Positions 43,867-53,497 of a stretch of 64,000 nt of DNA are shown one piece after another. How positions within the stretch are numbered: the stretch's first letter is position 1; every line of letters begins with the position of its first letter. Below the pieces are notes generated by a model. The model was not told where the DNA came from. It saw only the letters and a program-made list of their open reading frames with translations, and ran no database searches. Source of the DNA: Casp-actino8 sp001510335 (GTDB lineage Bacteria > Actinomycetota > Acidimicrobiia > Acidimicrobiales > Ilumatobacteraceae); contig JAQCEM010000001.1 of the NCBI GenBank assembly GCA_027729635.1, positions 62,001-126,000 on the forward strand. The letters run 5' to 3'. The position numbers and the translations under genes are program-made.

Positions 43867-44709
43867 CTACTTCTTAGCTTTCCCAGAGGGGCCTGGACCC
43901 GGCATGTCGCGCCAAAAGCGAATGATGCAACTTTGACTCGCAGTGGCCATCAACGTTCCGTCTTCGGCAAACATGTGCACTAACCCGTGTCCGAATCCAC
44001 GTTCAACCATATGGATGCGAATATCAAGCAACACCCATTCAGTCGGAACCAATTTTCCGATACGCAAGGTGTTGTCGAGACTGTTTCCACCACCGCGAAT
44101 ACCTAGAGATTGACCAACACCCATCGGAACGAAGTCTCCCAAAATTGACAACGCTGCCGCATCGACTCCTTCAATGACTTCGGGAATACGCGACCACAAC
44201 AAAACCTGACCGTCGCTAGGTGTGCCATCAAGTTCTTCGAGTTCTTCTCGACCTTTGACTATCCGCTGATCCATCCGACCACTGATCGTTCCCGACCAAT
44301 CAAGTACGTGAGGACGTTCTTTGCAGTCAAAGGGTTGAGGAACATTGAGTGGCATTTTTTCAAATTGGCCATGTTCTTCCAGATCACGATCGCCGAACGC
44401 GGCATTGACCGTCAAAATCTCTCGATCACCCACATGACAAACGGCACGAGCTTGCGTGATCTGATGACCATGCACTGCCAGCGTGACGTCAATATCCATC
44501 ACTTCACCAGGCTTGGCATACGACAAATACTGCGCTGTTGCCCACACCGCTTGACGGCCTGAAGTTCCTTCCATGGCGGCCACGGCGGCGCCAAGCCCAC
44601 AGCCACCAAAGAGGAAGCCTCCGCCAGTACTAATGCCTTGAACGACGGGCAAAACCCATCGATGCGGGTTGTGAGTGGGTTCTAACCCCAAGAACTGTCG
44701 GCTGTCCAT
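43867..44709 (-). CDS. Acyl-CoA thioesterase family protein (double hotdog)
   Basis: A 280-residue TesB-like protein with two hotdog-type halves: GGGFLFGGCGLGAAVAAMEGTSGRQAVWATAQYLSYAKPGE at the N-terminus and the second half from about residue 165, ending GTLMATASQSCIIRFW. Such enzymes hydrolyse acyl-CoA to free acid and CoA, consistent with the many acyl-CoA genes in the window. The C-terminal PGPGPSGKAKK tail is unstructured. Its start faces the divergent amidase start 37 bases away. Confidence 0.8.
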   Translation of the reverse strand: MDSRQFLGLEPTHNPHRWVLPVVQGISTGGGFLFGGCGLGAAVAAMEGTSGRQAVWATAQYLSYAKPGEVMDIDVTLAVHGHQITQARAVCHVGDREILTVNAAFGDRDLEEHGQFEKMPLNVPQPFDCKERPHVLDWSGTISGRMDQRIVKGREELEELDGTPSDGQVLLWSRIPEVIEGVDAAALSILGDFVPMGVGQSLGIRGGGNSLDNTLRIGKLVPTEWVLLDIRIHMVERGFGHGLVHMFAEDGTLMATASQSCIIRFWRDMPGPGPSGKAKK

Positions 44710-44746
44710 CGTTGCAAACTCTAGGCGGGCACTAGCGTCAGCACCT

Positions 44747-46165
44747 ATGGCTGTGACTTCTCACTCAGGTATATCTGCATCAGACACATGGCAGGGCGAT
44801 GCGTGCTCGCTCGTTGACGCTTTCCGCGCTGGCGAACGCTCACCCGTTGAAGAACTTGATGCGACGTACGCCGCTATCGAGGTCAGCAACCTCAACGCTT
44901 TTGGTCATCTTGATCGCGATCGCGCTTACGCTGCGGCGCGAAATGTCGATGTCAACTTGCCCTTCGGGGGTATCCCGATCGGAGTCAAGGAACTCGATCA
45001 AGTCGCGGGTTGGCCCGATACCGAAGCATGTGTCGCTCTTTCGCACATGGTTTCAGATTTCTCTTCAGTGATGGTTCAACGACTCGAAGACGCGGGCGTT
45101 GTTTTAGTTGGACAAACCACCGCCAGTGAATTTGGTGGCGTCAATGTCACCCGAACAGTCATGCACGGCGCAACCCACAACCCGTGGGAACACGGTCGCA
45201 CACCGGGCGGTTCTTCAGGTGGAAGTGCAGCAGCAGTTGCGGGAGGAATTGTCACTTTGGCAACTGCCGGCGACGGCGGTGGATCCATTCGTATTCCGGC
45301 AGGTTTCACCGGACTAGTTGGACTCAAAGCGACGTATGGTCGAATTCCCCGTGCACCAAAAGTGCAACTCGGAAACCTCACCACCGTGACCGGTTGCGTT
45401 ACGCGCAGCGTTCGCGACACTGCTCGATGGTTCGACGTGACATCTGGTCATGATCCACGCGATCCGCTCAGCTTGCCCAGTGTTGGAAAATGGGAACCCG
45501 AACTCGGATCATTCACTCAGGCACTTCGCGGACTGCGCGTTGCCATCGTTCCTGATTGGGGCGGAGCAGTTGTCTCCCCAGCAATGTGGAAAGTCTTAAG
45601 CGCCGAAGCCGATCAACTCATTGCCGAACACGGATGGAAGCGCGTTGATATTGATACATCGTTGCCAAGTATGGGCGCGGCGTGGAGCATCAGCGGAATG
45701 TTGTCAATCCATGCGCAACTAGGAGACTTGTGGCCAGCATGTGCTGGTGTACTCACACCAGAAATCAGTTTTGGTTTAGCAAGTACTGTCGAGCGTTACG
45801 GACCTGAGGCGCGCGCCCGCATTGAGTCGCGTCGCACCGCACTGAATGAACGCATGGCCGAAATCTTCAATCAGGCAACTGGTGTTGATTTGGTTCTCAC
45901 CGCATCAAACCCCGACATCGCCTTTGATGCCGAAGGTCCACTGCCAGCAAAATTTGGTGGACTCTACGCAGGAGCAGGGAATAACGGTCGACTCACTTTC
46001 CCGGCGAACTTGCACGGCAATCCCGCAATTTCAATTCCAGCTGGATTCGTCGATGGACTCCCCGTCGGACTGCAAGTGGTGTCACGGCACTTCACCGAAC
46101 AATTACTTCTTGATATCGCTCTTCATGTTGAGCGAAATCGTCCGTGGCCCCTCGTTACATTGTGA
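44747..46165 (+). CDS. Amidase signature family enzyme
   Basis: A 472-residue amidase. The Ser-cisSer-Lys triad is visible: Lys81 in IPIGVKELDQVAGWPDT, Ser156/157 in RTPGGSSGGSAAAV, and nucleophile Ser180 in GDGGGSIRIPAG. It hydrolyses an amide, possibly in nitrogen acquisition or aryl-amide breakdown. It is not GatA: no gatB or gatC is nearby. ATG 44747 is chosen; the frame to 44675 overlaps the thioesterase gene. The MFS gene starts at the stop codon (GTGA), suggesting a degradation-plus-transport operon with the CoA-transferase downstream. Confidence 0.88.
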   Translation: MAVTSHSGISASDTWQGDACSLVDAFRAGERSPVEELDATYAAIEVSNLNAFGHLDRDRAYAAARNVDVNLPFGGIPIGVKELDQVAGWPDTEACVALSHMVSDFSSVMVQRLEDAGVVLVGQTTASEFGGVNVTRTVMHGATHNPWEHGRTPGGSSGGSAAAVAGGIVTLATAGDGGGSIRIPAGFTGLVGLKATYGRIPRAPKVQLGNLTTVTGCVTRSVRDTARWFDVTSGHDPRDPLSLPSVGKWEPELGSFTQALRGLRVAIVPDWGGAVVSPAMWKVLSAEADQLIAEHGWKRVDIDTSLPSMGAAWSISGMLSIHAQLGDLWPACAGVLTPEISFGLASTVERYGPEARARIESRRTALNERMAEIFNQATGVDLVLTASNPDIAFDAEGPLPAKFGGLYAGAGNNGRLTFPANLHGNPAISIPAGFVDGLPVGLQVVSRHFTEQLLLDIALHVERNRPWPLVTL

Positions 46166-47529
46166 CTCAACTCAGCGCACCAATAATTGAAACTTCACAT
46201 CGTCGTCGAGCATTGGCAATCGGTCTCGTCAGCAGTACCTCACTCGTTGCCTTTGAAACAACTTCACTCCTCACTGCACTGCCGACAATCGCCGATGATT
46301 TAGTAGGCGACTCTCTATATGGAGCCACTCTTTCGGCGTACATGTTGGCCAGTATTGTCGGCCTCGTTTCGGCCGGCGAGCAAGCAGATCGCAGCGGACC
46401 CCGCGCGCCCTTTGTTGTTTGCATCACGATCTTCTTGTTTGGATTAGGCGTTGCGTCAATCGCCCCCTCCATGACTCTCGTGCTCGTTGGGCGGATTTTG
46501 CAAGGAGTAGGTGCCGGTGGAATAGCGCCCATCACCTTTGTCATTATCAAGCGAGTTTGGCCCGAAGATCAACGTGCACGAATCTTTGCGTGGGTCTCGG
46601 CTGGATGGGTTTTGCCAAGTTTGATTGCGCCTGGACTTGCTGGCTACGTCACTCGGGCCTTCGGTTGGCGGTGGGTATTTATCGGAATCGCCCCAATCGC
46701 ACTCGCGACTGCGGTCTTGTCAGTGTCCGCAATGGGTTCATTGCGCTCCACTGATGAATCAAAGGCTCTTGCACAAACTCAAAAGTCGCTCCTTCCCCAA
46801 GCAATTCTTCTCACGGCCGGAGTTGCTTTTTTCATCGCTGGTTTGCAAACAAAATTTGTGCTGCTGGCTATTGCTTTCATCGGTCTCGGATTGATCTTGG
46901 CGATACCTAACTTCAACAAACTCATGCCTCCCGATATTTGGCGTGCCAAACGCGGACTCCCCGCAATTTTGGCGTGTCGTATGTTGGCCACTGCCGCTTT
47001 CCTGAGTATTGACTCATTTGTTCCACTCGCCGCAGATCGAATTCATGGCGCATCGGCAACGATCCAAGGGTTTGTGATTATCGGTGCTGCATTGACTTGG
47101 AGTCTGGGTTCGGCTCTTTCCACGCGTCGCTCCCATATTCCGGTGGCGCGTTCTACTGCAACTGGATTTGCCTTGATCTTGTTCGGCATTTTCGCGATCG
47201 CTCCGGTGCTGTCTCCAAACTGGCCTCTTCTCGCCACTTTTCTGGCGTGGTGTTTTGGTGGCTTTGGCATGGGCCTTCTTTTTGTACCAACGTCAGTGGC
47301 GGCGACTGCCTACGCCGACAATGGCAATGAGGGTCAAATCGGCGGCCAACTCACGTTGGCCGACAGTTTGGGATTTGCCCTCATGGGCGGAATCGGTGGT
47401 GCCACCGTTGCTATTTCTGATCGCACCGACTGGCCGCTCACACACGCGCTCGGAGCCAACTTTTTGATTGCGGCGATCCTCGCAGCACTCGGAATCGTGG
47501 CCAGCAGGGGTGTAACTCAACGAACCTGA
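46162..47529 (+). CDS. MFS transporter
   Basis: A 455-residue major facilitator with about 12-14 hydrophobic segments. The loop motif AGEQADRSGPRAPFVV (variant of GxLaDrxGrkxxl) lies after the second helix, and GRILQGVGAGGIAPITFVIIKRVWP is the motif-C-like helix typical of drug/H+ antiporters (DHA2-like). GTG 46162 overlaps the amidase stop by four bases. An upstream GTG at 46144 is possible. Direction and substrate cannot be read; with an amidase before it and a CoA-transferase after, a carboxylate or amide substrate is possible. Confidence 0.87.
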   Translation: MTQLSAPIIETSHRRRALAIGLVSSTSLVAFETTSLLTALPTIADDLVGDSLYGATLSAYMLASIVGLVSAGEQADRSGPRAPFVVCITIFLFGLGVASIAPSMTLVLVGRILQGVGAGGIAPITFVIIKRVWPEDQRARIFAWVSAGWVLPSLIAPGLAGYVTRAFGWRWVFIGIAPIALATAVLSVSAMGSLRSTDESKALAQTQKSLLPQAILLTAGVAFFIAGLQTKFVLLAIAFIGLGLILAIPNFNKLMPPDIWRAKRGLPAILACRMLATAAFLSIDSFVPLAADRIHGASATIQGFVIIGAALTWSLGSALSTRRSHIPVARSTATGFALILFGIFAIAPVLSPNWPLLATFLAWCFGGFGMGLLFVPTSVAATAYADNGNEGQIGGQLTLADSLGFALMGGIGGATVAISDRTDWPLTHALGANFLIAAILAALGIVASRGVTQRT

Positions 47530-47545
47530 TGCGCGAACATCAGGT

Positions 47546-48748
47546 ATGACGAAAACTGCACAAACTGCCCAACATGGTCCACTTCACGGAATCAAAGTCC
47601 TCGACCTTTCCGTCATGATCTCTGGCCCACTTGCGGCGATGATGCTCGGCGACCAGGGCGCCGACGTCATCAAAGTGGAATCCCCCGGTCTCGGCGACTT
47701 CATGCGCTACCTCGGATCTGCCAAAGGTGGCATGACGGGCATCTTTGTCAACAACAATCGCGGCAAGCGGTCACTCGTTGTTGACTTGAAGAGCGAACAA
47801 GGAGTCGCAGTTCTGAGGAAGCTCGCCGAAACCGCCGACGTTGTGATTCAAAACTTTCGACCAGGTGCAGTAGAGCGACTTGGAATCGGTTACGAAGATC
47901 TCAAAAAAGTCAACCCACAGCTCATCTATGTGAGCATCAGTGGCTACGGCCCCGACGGTCCCGATAGCGGGCATCGTGTCTACGACAATGTGATTCAAGC
48001 CGCATCTGGATTAGCCAGCGTGCAAACCGATCCGCGTAACGGCGAACCTTCACTCTTTCGAACTTTGCTGTGCGACAAGGTCACCTCGCTGACCGCGGCG
48101 CAGGCAATTTCATCCGCGTTATACGCACGCGCTGCGGGCAATGCCGCAGGCCAGCACATTGTTCTCGCCATGCTCGATGCGGCAGTCTCATTTATGTGGC
48201 CAGATTCAGGTATGGATGCGGTCTTGTTGGATGATGATGCCAATCGCACTCCAACAATCGGGCAAAACTACGGCATTACGCGACTCAAAGATGGGTTTGC
48301 CGCAATAGCGGTAGTTAGCGATAGCGAGTTCCGTGGACTGTGTCACGCCTTTGGTCGCCCCGAACTCGCCGATGACGAACGCTTTGCATCCATGGCTGGC
48401 CGAACCCTCAATGCCTCCGAACTTGTGCCACTCATGACCGAACTCTCCGCTCAGCAGTCGGCTCAAGATTTTGTGCAGCGCGCTCAGTCATTCGATGTGC
48501 CAGCAGCCTCCGTGGTTGCCCTCGCTGATCTTCCTTATCAACCACAGATTATGAATAACAAGGTGTTCCTTGAACGCGAGCACCCCGTTGCTGGGCGAAT
48601 TCGCGAACCCCGACCAGCCGCTCGGTTCTCGTCAACCCCCGCTCAAGCCGGAGGCCTCGCCCCCACTGCTGGCCAGCATAGCGATGAGGTCGTCGCCGAA
48701 GTTGGACTTGATGCCGCGGCGCTACGGGCTGCGGGTGTGATCTTCTAA
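47546..48748 (+). CDS. Class III (CaiB/BaiF) acyl-CoA transferase
   Basis: A 400-residue family III CoA-transferase. Recognisable blocks: LHGIKVLDLSVMISGPLAAMMLGDQGADVIKVESP, NRGKRSLVVDLKSEQG and VVIQNFRPGAVERLGIGYEDL. It moves CoA between carboxylic acids and so can activate a substrate without ATP. Its position 16 bases after the MFS transporter and close to the amidase suggests a small catabolic unit: import, amide hydrolysis, CoA activation. The acid is unknown. Confidence 0.9.
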   Translation: MTKTAQTAQHGPLHGIKVLDLSVMISGPLAAMMLGDQGADVIKVESPGLGDFMRYLGSAKGGMTGIFVNNNRGKRSLVVDLKSEQGVAVLRKLAETADVVIQNFRPGAVERLGIGYEDLKKVNPQLIYVSISGYGPDGPDSGHRVYDNVIQAASGLASVQTDPRNGEPSLFRTLLCDKVTSLTAAQAISSALYARAAGNAAGQHIVLAMLDAAVSFMWPDSGMDAVLLDDDANRTPTIGQNYGITRLKDGFAAIAVVSDSEFRGLCHAFGRPELADDERFASMAGRTLNASELVPLMTELSAQQSAQDFVQRAQSFDVPAASVVALADLPYQPQIMNNKVFLEREHPVAGRIREPRPAARFSSTPAQAGGLAPTAGQHSDEVVAEVGLDAAALRAAGVIF

Positions 48749-48860
48749 CCCCAGAATTTCTGAGTCAGGCTTTTCTTGACAGTTTCCTGACGATCCAACA
48801 CTGCCAAAACTCCGATAAGTGACGTGTTGAGTACACGCCATTGACCGAAGTAGGACCACC

Positions 48861-49355
48861 ATGAAAAGACGCGACCGAGGCTCGAGCCTCATTGAAGTCG
48901 TCATCGCCGTTGCTCTCATGGGTGTGGTGCTCTCCGGCGTCTTTGGAGCGATGTGGTCAGCCATTCACCTGTCCAAATTTTCTGATGACCAAGCCAAAGT
49001 TGAGGCGGTACTCGGCAGTGCCGCCGATCGTTTAGCGAACTACGCCTACATCCCGTGCCCAACCAACAACAGCAACGGCGGCTACCTCCCGATTATCCAA
49101 GCGGCCGCGGGAACGGTTGATTGGCCCCCAAATACCGTTGCTCTGACGGGCATGTATTTCTGGAACCCAACGTCGCCTGCGTCTGGTATCTGGCTGGAAA
49201 CAAACGCACTTTCAGCAACCGAATGCAATGAGACCGCGTCTCTAACAACAGCCCGAACATTGCAGCGCATCAAGTTCACAGTCACGTCACCTTCTGGGTA
49301 CGCAAAGTCATTGGAGGTGGTGAAGAGCAATGTGTTCCCGCGTTCAATTTCATAA
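48861..49355 (+). CDS. Type IV pilin-like protein (GspI-like)
   Basis: A 164-residue prepilin. The class III signal is KRRDRG|SSLIEVVIAVALMGVV: short basic leader, Gly at the cleavage site and Glu5 of the mature chain, then a hydrophobic N-terminal helix. Two later cysteines (IPCPTN and TECNET) may form a disulfide. A good ribosome site (TAGGACC) precedes ATG 48861. It is the first of three overlapping pilin-like genes. Size suits a minor pseudopilin; no peptidase, ATPase or platform gene is in the window, so the assembly machine must be elsewhere. Confidence 0.83.
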   Translation: MKRRDRGSSLIEVVIAVALMGVVLSGVFGAMWSAIHLSKFSDDQAKVEAVLGSAADRLANYAYIPCPTNNSNGGYLPIIQAAAGTVDWPPNTVALTGMYFWNPTSPASGIWLETNALSATECNETASLTTARTLQRIKFTVTSPSGYAKSLEVVKSNVFPRSIS

Positions 49356-51054
49356 AACCAACGCTCAACCGATTCAGCGCGATCGTGGTATGACACTCGT
49401 TGAATTACTAATGACGGTCACCATTCTCGGCATCATCATGACCAGTCTTTCAGCCGCAATGATTGTCATTCTCCGCACTGAAGGTCCTATTAAGAATCAT
49501 CTTTCAGAATCGAAGGACATTACATTTTTGCAAGCGTGGATACCTAATGATCTGGCGTCGGCAACAAGTCGCAATACCGAACCACTTTTCCAGCCATCAG
49601 CGACGATCGACTTGCTCGGCACCAATGTGCTGACGTTGAATCGTGCTGATATTTCAGCGAGCGGTATTTCCAGCAATTTCGTGGTGTCTTATCGTTATGT
49701 GCAATCAGGTGATGAATGGCAATTGCGGCGATACGAGATTCGCAATGTGGGACTAGCAAACCAAACTGTGACGCAAGTTGGGGTGGCTCACCAATTGGCA
49801 TCCCCTCCCCCAACATGGAATCCAACACAATCACCAACTCACGCCGTCACCGTGACCTCGCGTAATCAGGTCGTCCTTCGACCAATCGGTGAAGACATTC
49901 AGGTGGTCTTTGGAAGTGGAGAACAATTCACAACTGGTGGCGCAGGTTTGTCGTCACAAGATCAGCTCCCCACCGATTACATGGGTGGAATCATTGATCC
50001 CGCCGCACCACCAACTCGATGTGGCGGAACAGTGACTGTCGTCCTCGACACGTCTGTTTCAATACCGTGGCAAGGTGGAGCAACATCTCTCGTCAACGCA
50101 GCCCTCGGCTTTATTGACGCTTTTTCGGGGACGCCAACTTTCATGCGTATTGTCGGCTTTGACGTCTCTGCGTATTCGTATTATCCAACCGCCGCTGGCC
50201 AATACGTCAACATTCTCAATCCCTCAAACGACCTCACCGCAATGCGGACCAAAGTTGATAACCAAGACTTATCTAACGCCCGCTGGGGCGGTGGAACGAA
50301 CTGGGAAGACGGTTTGTGGCAAGCGTTTCGCACCAATGCCGGAACCCCTTTTTCTCAAATACCCGAACTAGTTGTCTTCATTTCTGATGGTGCACCAAAC
50401 CGCAATCGAACCAATACACCCAACGACGGTGACGCTCGGTACAACACGACTGATCTGTCACGTGCGGTGACCGCGGCCAACTACGGACGTGGCACTGGAG
50501 CCAGAGTCGTCGGCATTCTCGTTGGCAACGACGCCCGCACAACCAACCAAGGTCGTATGAAGTCAGTCGTAGGAAATGTTGTCTGGAACGGAACTGGACC
50601 AACCAATCCTGGCAATGCCGCGGCCGCCGACTTTTTCTTGCCGGCCAACTCTGCATCCTTCGCCCAGTTGGGAAATGTCTTGCGTTCGATCAGCGCTGCT
50701 GTCTGTGGCGGAACTGTGACCGTTCAGAAACGAATAGAACAAAACGGAATACTTTCAGAGGCAACCGGGACTTGGTCGTACACAACTGATGTCGGTGTGC
50801 GTGACCTCAACACCGCAGAGTCATCTTCGGCCACCTTTGATTACACATTTCCAGGCGGTACAACAACTCGCACAGTGCAAATCACCGAGACTCCAAAATC
50901 TGGATACACATTTGTACGAGCAGATTGTTCTTCATCAGGAGTCACACTTCCCACCAGTCGACTCAGTGCGCCAGCAGATGGATCGCCTGGTGTGGTGATT
51001 TCCCTCAGTCCCGACGAAGCAGTTTCCTGCTTGATGGTGTCGCGACCATCATGA
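49330..51054 (+). CDS. Modular pilin with VWA and SpaA-like domains
   Basis: A 574-residue protein with three parts. Residues 1-50 are a prepilin start (Gly20|Met21, Glu25 in MTLVELLMTVTILG). Residues to about 225 form a PilW/GspJ-like region. About 232-455 is a von Willebrand A domain with a full metal site: Asp240, Ser242, Ser244, Thr323, Asp353. From about 459 a beta-rich segment (GTVTVQKRIEQN, ATFDYTFPGG, VQITETPKSGYTF) resembles SpaA/Cna-B-like repeats. Such modular pilins with VWA heads act as pilus-tip adhesins in Streptococcus sanguinis; an adhesive tip role is inferred here. It overlaps the pilin genes on both sides (26 and 4 bases). Confidence 0.8.
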   Translation: MCSRVQFHKTNAQPIQRDRGMTLVELLMTVTILGIIMTSLSAAMIVILRTEGPIKNHLSESKDITFLQAWIPNDLASATSRNTEPLFQPSATIDLLGTNVLTLNRADISASGISSNFVVSYRYVQSGDEWQLRRYEIRNVGLANQTVTQVGVAHQLASPPPTWNPTQSPTHAVTVTSRNQVVLRPIGEDIQVVFGSGEQFTTGGAGLSSQDQLPTDYMGGIIDPAAPPTRCGGTVTVVLDTSVSIPWQGGATSLVNAALGFIDAFSGTPTFMRIVGFDVSAYSYYPTAAGQYVNILNPSNDLTAMRTKVDNQDLSNARWGGGTNWEDGLWQAFRTNAGTPFSQIPELVVFISDGAPNRNRTNTPNDGDARYNTTDLSRAVTAANYGRGTGARVVGILVGNDARTTNQGRMKSVVGNVVWNGTGPTNPGNAAAADFFLPANSASFAQLGNVLRSISAAVCGGTVTVQKRIEQNGILSEATGTWSYTTDVGVRDLNTAESSSATFDYTFPGGTTTRTVQITETPKSGYTFVRADCSSSGVTLPTSRLSAPADGSPGVVISLSPDEAVSCLMVSRPS

Positions 51055-52523
51055 CATTCAATCAATCAGCAAAAGATCATGAGACCGAACTTGATCGTGG
51101 CTCTGCATTGCTGATGGTCCTGATTCTGATGACAGTCGGCAGCATCATCGCAGTTGGTGTGTTGACCTACGCCCGCGTTCTCCTTGATACCCGACCAGCG
51201 CTGCACGAACAGAATGCCGCGGCTGAGGCCGTGAAGTCTGGGACGCGGATGGCGATCGCTTTGCAACGAGATTTCGGGCCGTCGGCTTGTTTCGCCACGT
51301 CAACAGATTGGTCGCTTAACGGATACAACGTCAACTCTTCATGCACCACCGTCACGAGTTACTCCACTGGCGCAAATCGTTACGGCACCATCACCACGCT
51401 TAACGCAGGAACGACAGCAAATATTTCAACGCCGGCATGGGCGGGCCCAACGAACACCGCATTGACTGGCAACATTCTTGTAAATACAGGAACACCCACT
51501 AATCCGCTCAGCAGCAATCTCATCAATGATGGTTCAACCACATGGACTAACGCTGCACAACAGTGGTGGCAAATGGCTGGCGATAACCCCACCGGAACAA
51601 GTTGGGTCTATCCACAACTTCCGCAAATTCCCAGTTTTGTACGACCGGGTTCACAGGCGACGAACGGTACATGTTCGTTGTATTTTCCTGGCCGCTATGT
51701 AGGAACGACACCCCTCGCCCTCAACGGTGGTGCGCACTACTTTGCATCGGGCGTCTACTACTTTGAACGACCCTTGGTTATTACGGGTAGCGCCCAAGTT
51801 GTCTTTGGCGAAGGAAGTTACGCCGGATGTGCCGTCGATGCTCAAGCCGCTTATGCCGCAACTGCTCCAAAAAGCCACGAGATCACTGGTAAAGGTGCGA
51901 CCCTCCTACTCGGAAGTGGAGCAAGTTTGACGGTTCAGGAATCTTCCGTACGTTTCAATCGTCGAGTTTCGACGTCGACAACACGTGGCAGCGAAGGTGT
52001 GTCAATTCGCACCGTCAACTTTGGCCAAAGCAATTCAACTGTTGAAGTCCCGACTGACACCGTTCTACTTCCAGACGGAACGACGACCTCAATTGCTACC
52101 CACTCCATCATCCCCGTTAACAATGCGACACCAGTTGCGTATGTCTCTACAACTCTCGCGCCAAGTACGTCTTGGGGGGTTGATGTTCGCCTCAATGGAA
52201 CCAGTTCATTTGCAAATCGTTTTCTCGTTGACGGCTACATTTTCGTGCCGAATACCGGCGTTCGCGCCACGAGCACGACAGCCACGTACGAGTTCGGCAT
52301 GACGGGCGGTGTCGTTGCAACAAAACTTCAGCTCGATCTCATGCTCGCACCAAACAAAGGAATAACTGCTTACGCAGTTGGAGTCATCAGCCAAACGATT
52401 CAGCGAAAAGTTCGTCTTGCGGTGTCTACAACCGACGGAATTCGCAATGCCGTATCTACTGCAATCGTTGAAGTTCACGCCGACAAGAGTTATGCCATCA
52501 ACTCGTGGGTTGTTGATCCGTGA
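51051..52523 (+). CDS. PilX/GspK-like large minor pilin
   Basis: A 490-residue protein starting with DRG|SALLMVLILMTVGSIIAVGVLTYARVLL: a class III-like signal and hydrophobic helix, but the mature position 5 is Met rather than Glu. Absence of Glu5 is typical of GspK and PilX, which sit at the pilus tip. The rest is Thr/Ser/Asn/Gly-rich with beta-strand patterning, including LALNGGAHYFASGVYYFERPL, which suggests a beta-helix-like or repeat fold. ATG 51051 overlaps the previous stop (ATGA); the open frame upstream of it is spurious. Third gene of the pilin operon. No known enzymatic motif was seen. Confidence 0.75.
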   Translation: MTFNQSAKDHETELDRGSALLMVLILMTVGSIIAVGVLTYARVLLDTRPALHEQNAAAEAVKSGTRMAIALQRDFGPSACFATSTDWSLNGYNVNSSCTTVTSYSTGANRYGTITTLNAGTTANISTPAWAGPTNTALTGNILVNTGTPTNPLSSNLINDGSTTWTNAAQQWWQMAGDNPTGTSWVYPQLPQIPSFVRPGSQATNGTCSLYFPGRYVGTTPLALNGGAHYFASGVYYFERPLVITGSAQVVFGEGSYAGCAVDAQAAYAATAPKSHEITGKGATLLLGSGASLTVQESSVRFNRRVSTSTTRGSEGVSIRTVNFGQSNSTVEVPTDTVLLPDGTTTSIATHSIIPVNNATPVAYVSTTLAPSTSWGVDVRLNGTSSFANRFLVDGYIFVPNTGVRATSTTATYEFGMTGGVVATKLQLDLMLAPNKGITAYAVGVISQTIQRKVRLAVSTTDGIRNAVSTAIVEVHADKSYAINSWVVDP

Positions 52524-52542
52524 ACAATCTCGAGATAACTGA

Positions 52543-53415
52543 TTAGCCAGCCAAAACGGCGCGGGCTACTAGATCGGTTCCGAATGCGGTCAAGATCGCG
52601 AGATACATCAACCCAGTTGCGGCCATCACCGCTGAATACGCCCGTTCTTGCAAGGCCTTTAAGGTGACCACAGCCAAGACCCCCGTTGTGATTGCGCACG
52701 CCACCCAAAACCAACCGAGTTGCCCGCCCCAACCATCGTCAACTGATCCGGTGAAAACACTGAACATTCCCGTCGGAATCAACATAACGATGACTTCGAG
52801 GGGCCAGATAAACAAGAACGCTTTGACAATCTCGTTGACATGACGCCGAGGTAGACCTGGTTGAACGAGATACCAGTGCCCTAACAACATCGCATCAGAA
52901 ACGAACCCCAAGAATGCTGCTCCGACAATTGTTCTGATAATCGCGACTGCGTCATTACCACCATCTGAAACACCCGCGGCGATGAGGGCGATCAAACCGA
53001 ATGCCACCGGGGCGAGATCAAGTAACGGCGCGAATTCCTTGCCCTCACCGACTTCTTTTTCCGCACCTTCGCGGTCGATCCCGGTCATCTCGGCGATGCG
53101 CTGTGATCGACGATCATGTTCATCGACAAATCCGCTTACGCCGACCTTACGTCGAACAATACTCTGACCGAGGCCGAGTGCAATAACACCGGTCACTGCG
53201 ATGGCGGCAAAGTTACGAATCGTTTCAGATGTGGATGATGGCGAAGTTGAGGCAAAACCGATGTACACCGAGGCGCCAGCCATCAACACATAGGTGCCGC
53301 GCAATAGCCACCCGTAGCCCAAACCCACTTCGCGGTGACGAGTCGTAAACCAGCACCCCAACATGCCGCCGACGGCCCATTGCAAGAGCACCGTGGAGGC
53401 ATCTAGTTCAATCAC
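52543..53415 (-). CDS. Polytopic membrane protein of unknown function
   Basis: A 290-residue integral membrane protein with roughly nine hydrophobic segments and a soluble loop near residues 90-130 (EHDRRSQRIAEMTGIDREGAEKEVGEG). It does not match a transporter or enzyme family that I know. It is convergent with the pilin operon, ending 20 bases from it. The sequence shows no signal peptide, metal motif or ATPase motif. Function unknown. Confidence 0.65.
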   Translation of the reverse strand: MIELDASTVLLQWAVGGMLGCWFTTRHREVGLGYGWLLRGTYVLMAGASVYIGFASTSPSSTSETIRNFAAIAVTGVIALGLGQSIVRRKVGVSGFVDEHDRRSQRIAEMTGIDREGAEKEVGEGKEFAPLLDLAPVAFGLIALIAAGVSDGGNDAVAIIRTIVGAAFLGFVSDAMLLGHWYLVQPGLPRRHVNEIVKAFLFIWPLEVIVMLIPTGMFSVFTGSVDDGWGGQLGWFWVACAITTGVLAVVTLKALQERAYSAVMAATGLMYLAILTAFGTDLVARAVLAG

Positions 53416-53497
53416 ATCCTTTACGCTACGAGAACAATGACTCGCTAAAACAATTTCTGTTCAGGTTTCAAACGAGGTTTAACTCTAGGATTCAACC

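Noticed and set aside
49330..51054. Interpreting the VWA protein as a chaperone like CoxE
   Set aside because: It has a prepilin signal, lies in a pilin operon and lacks an AAA+ partner gene next to it.
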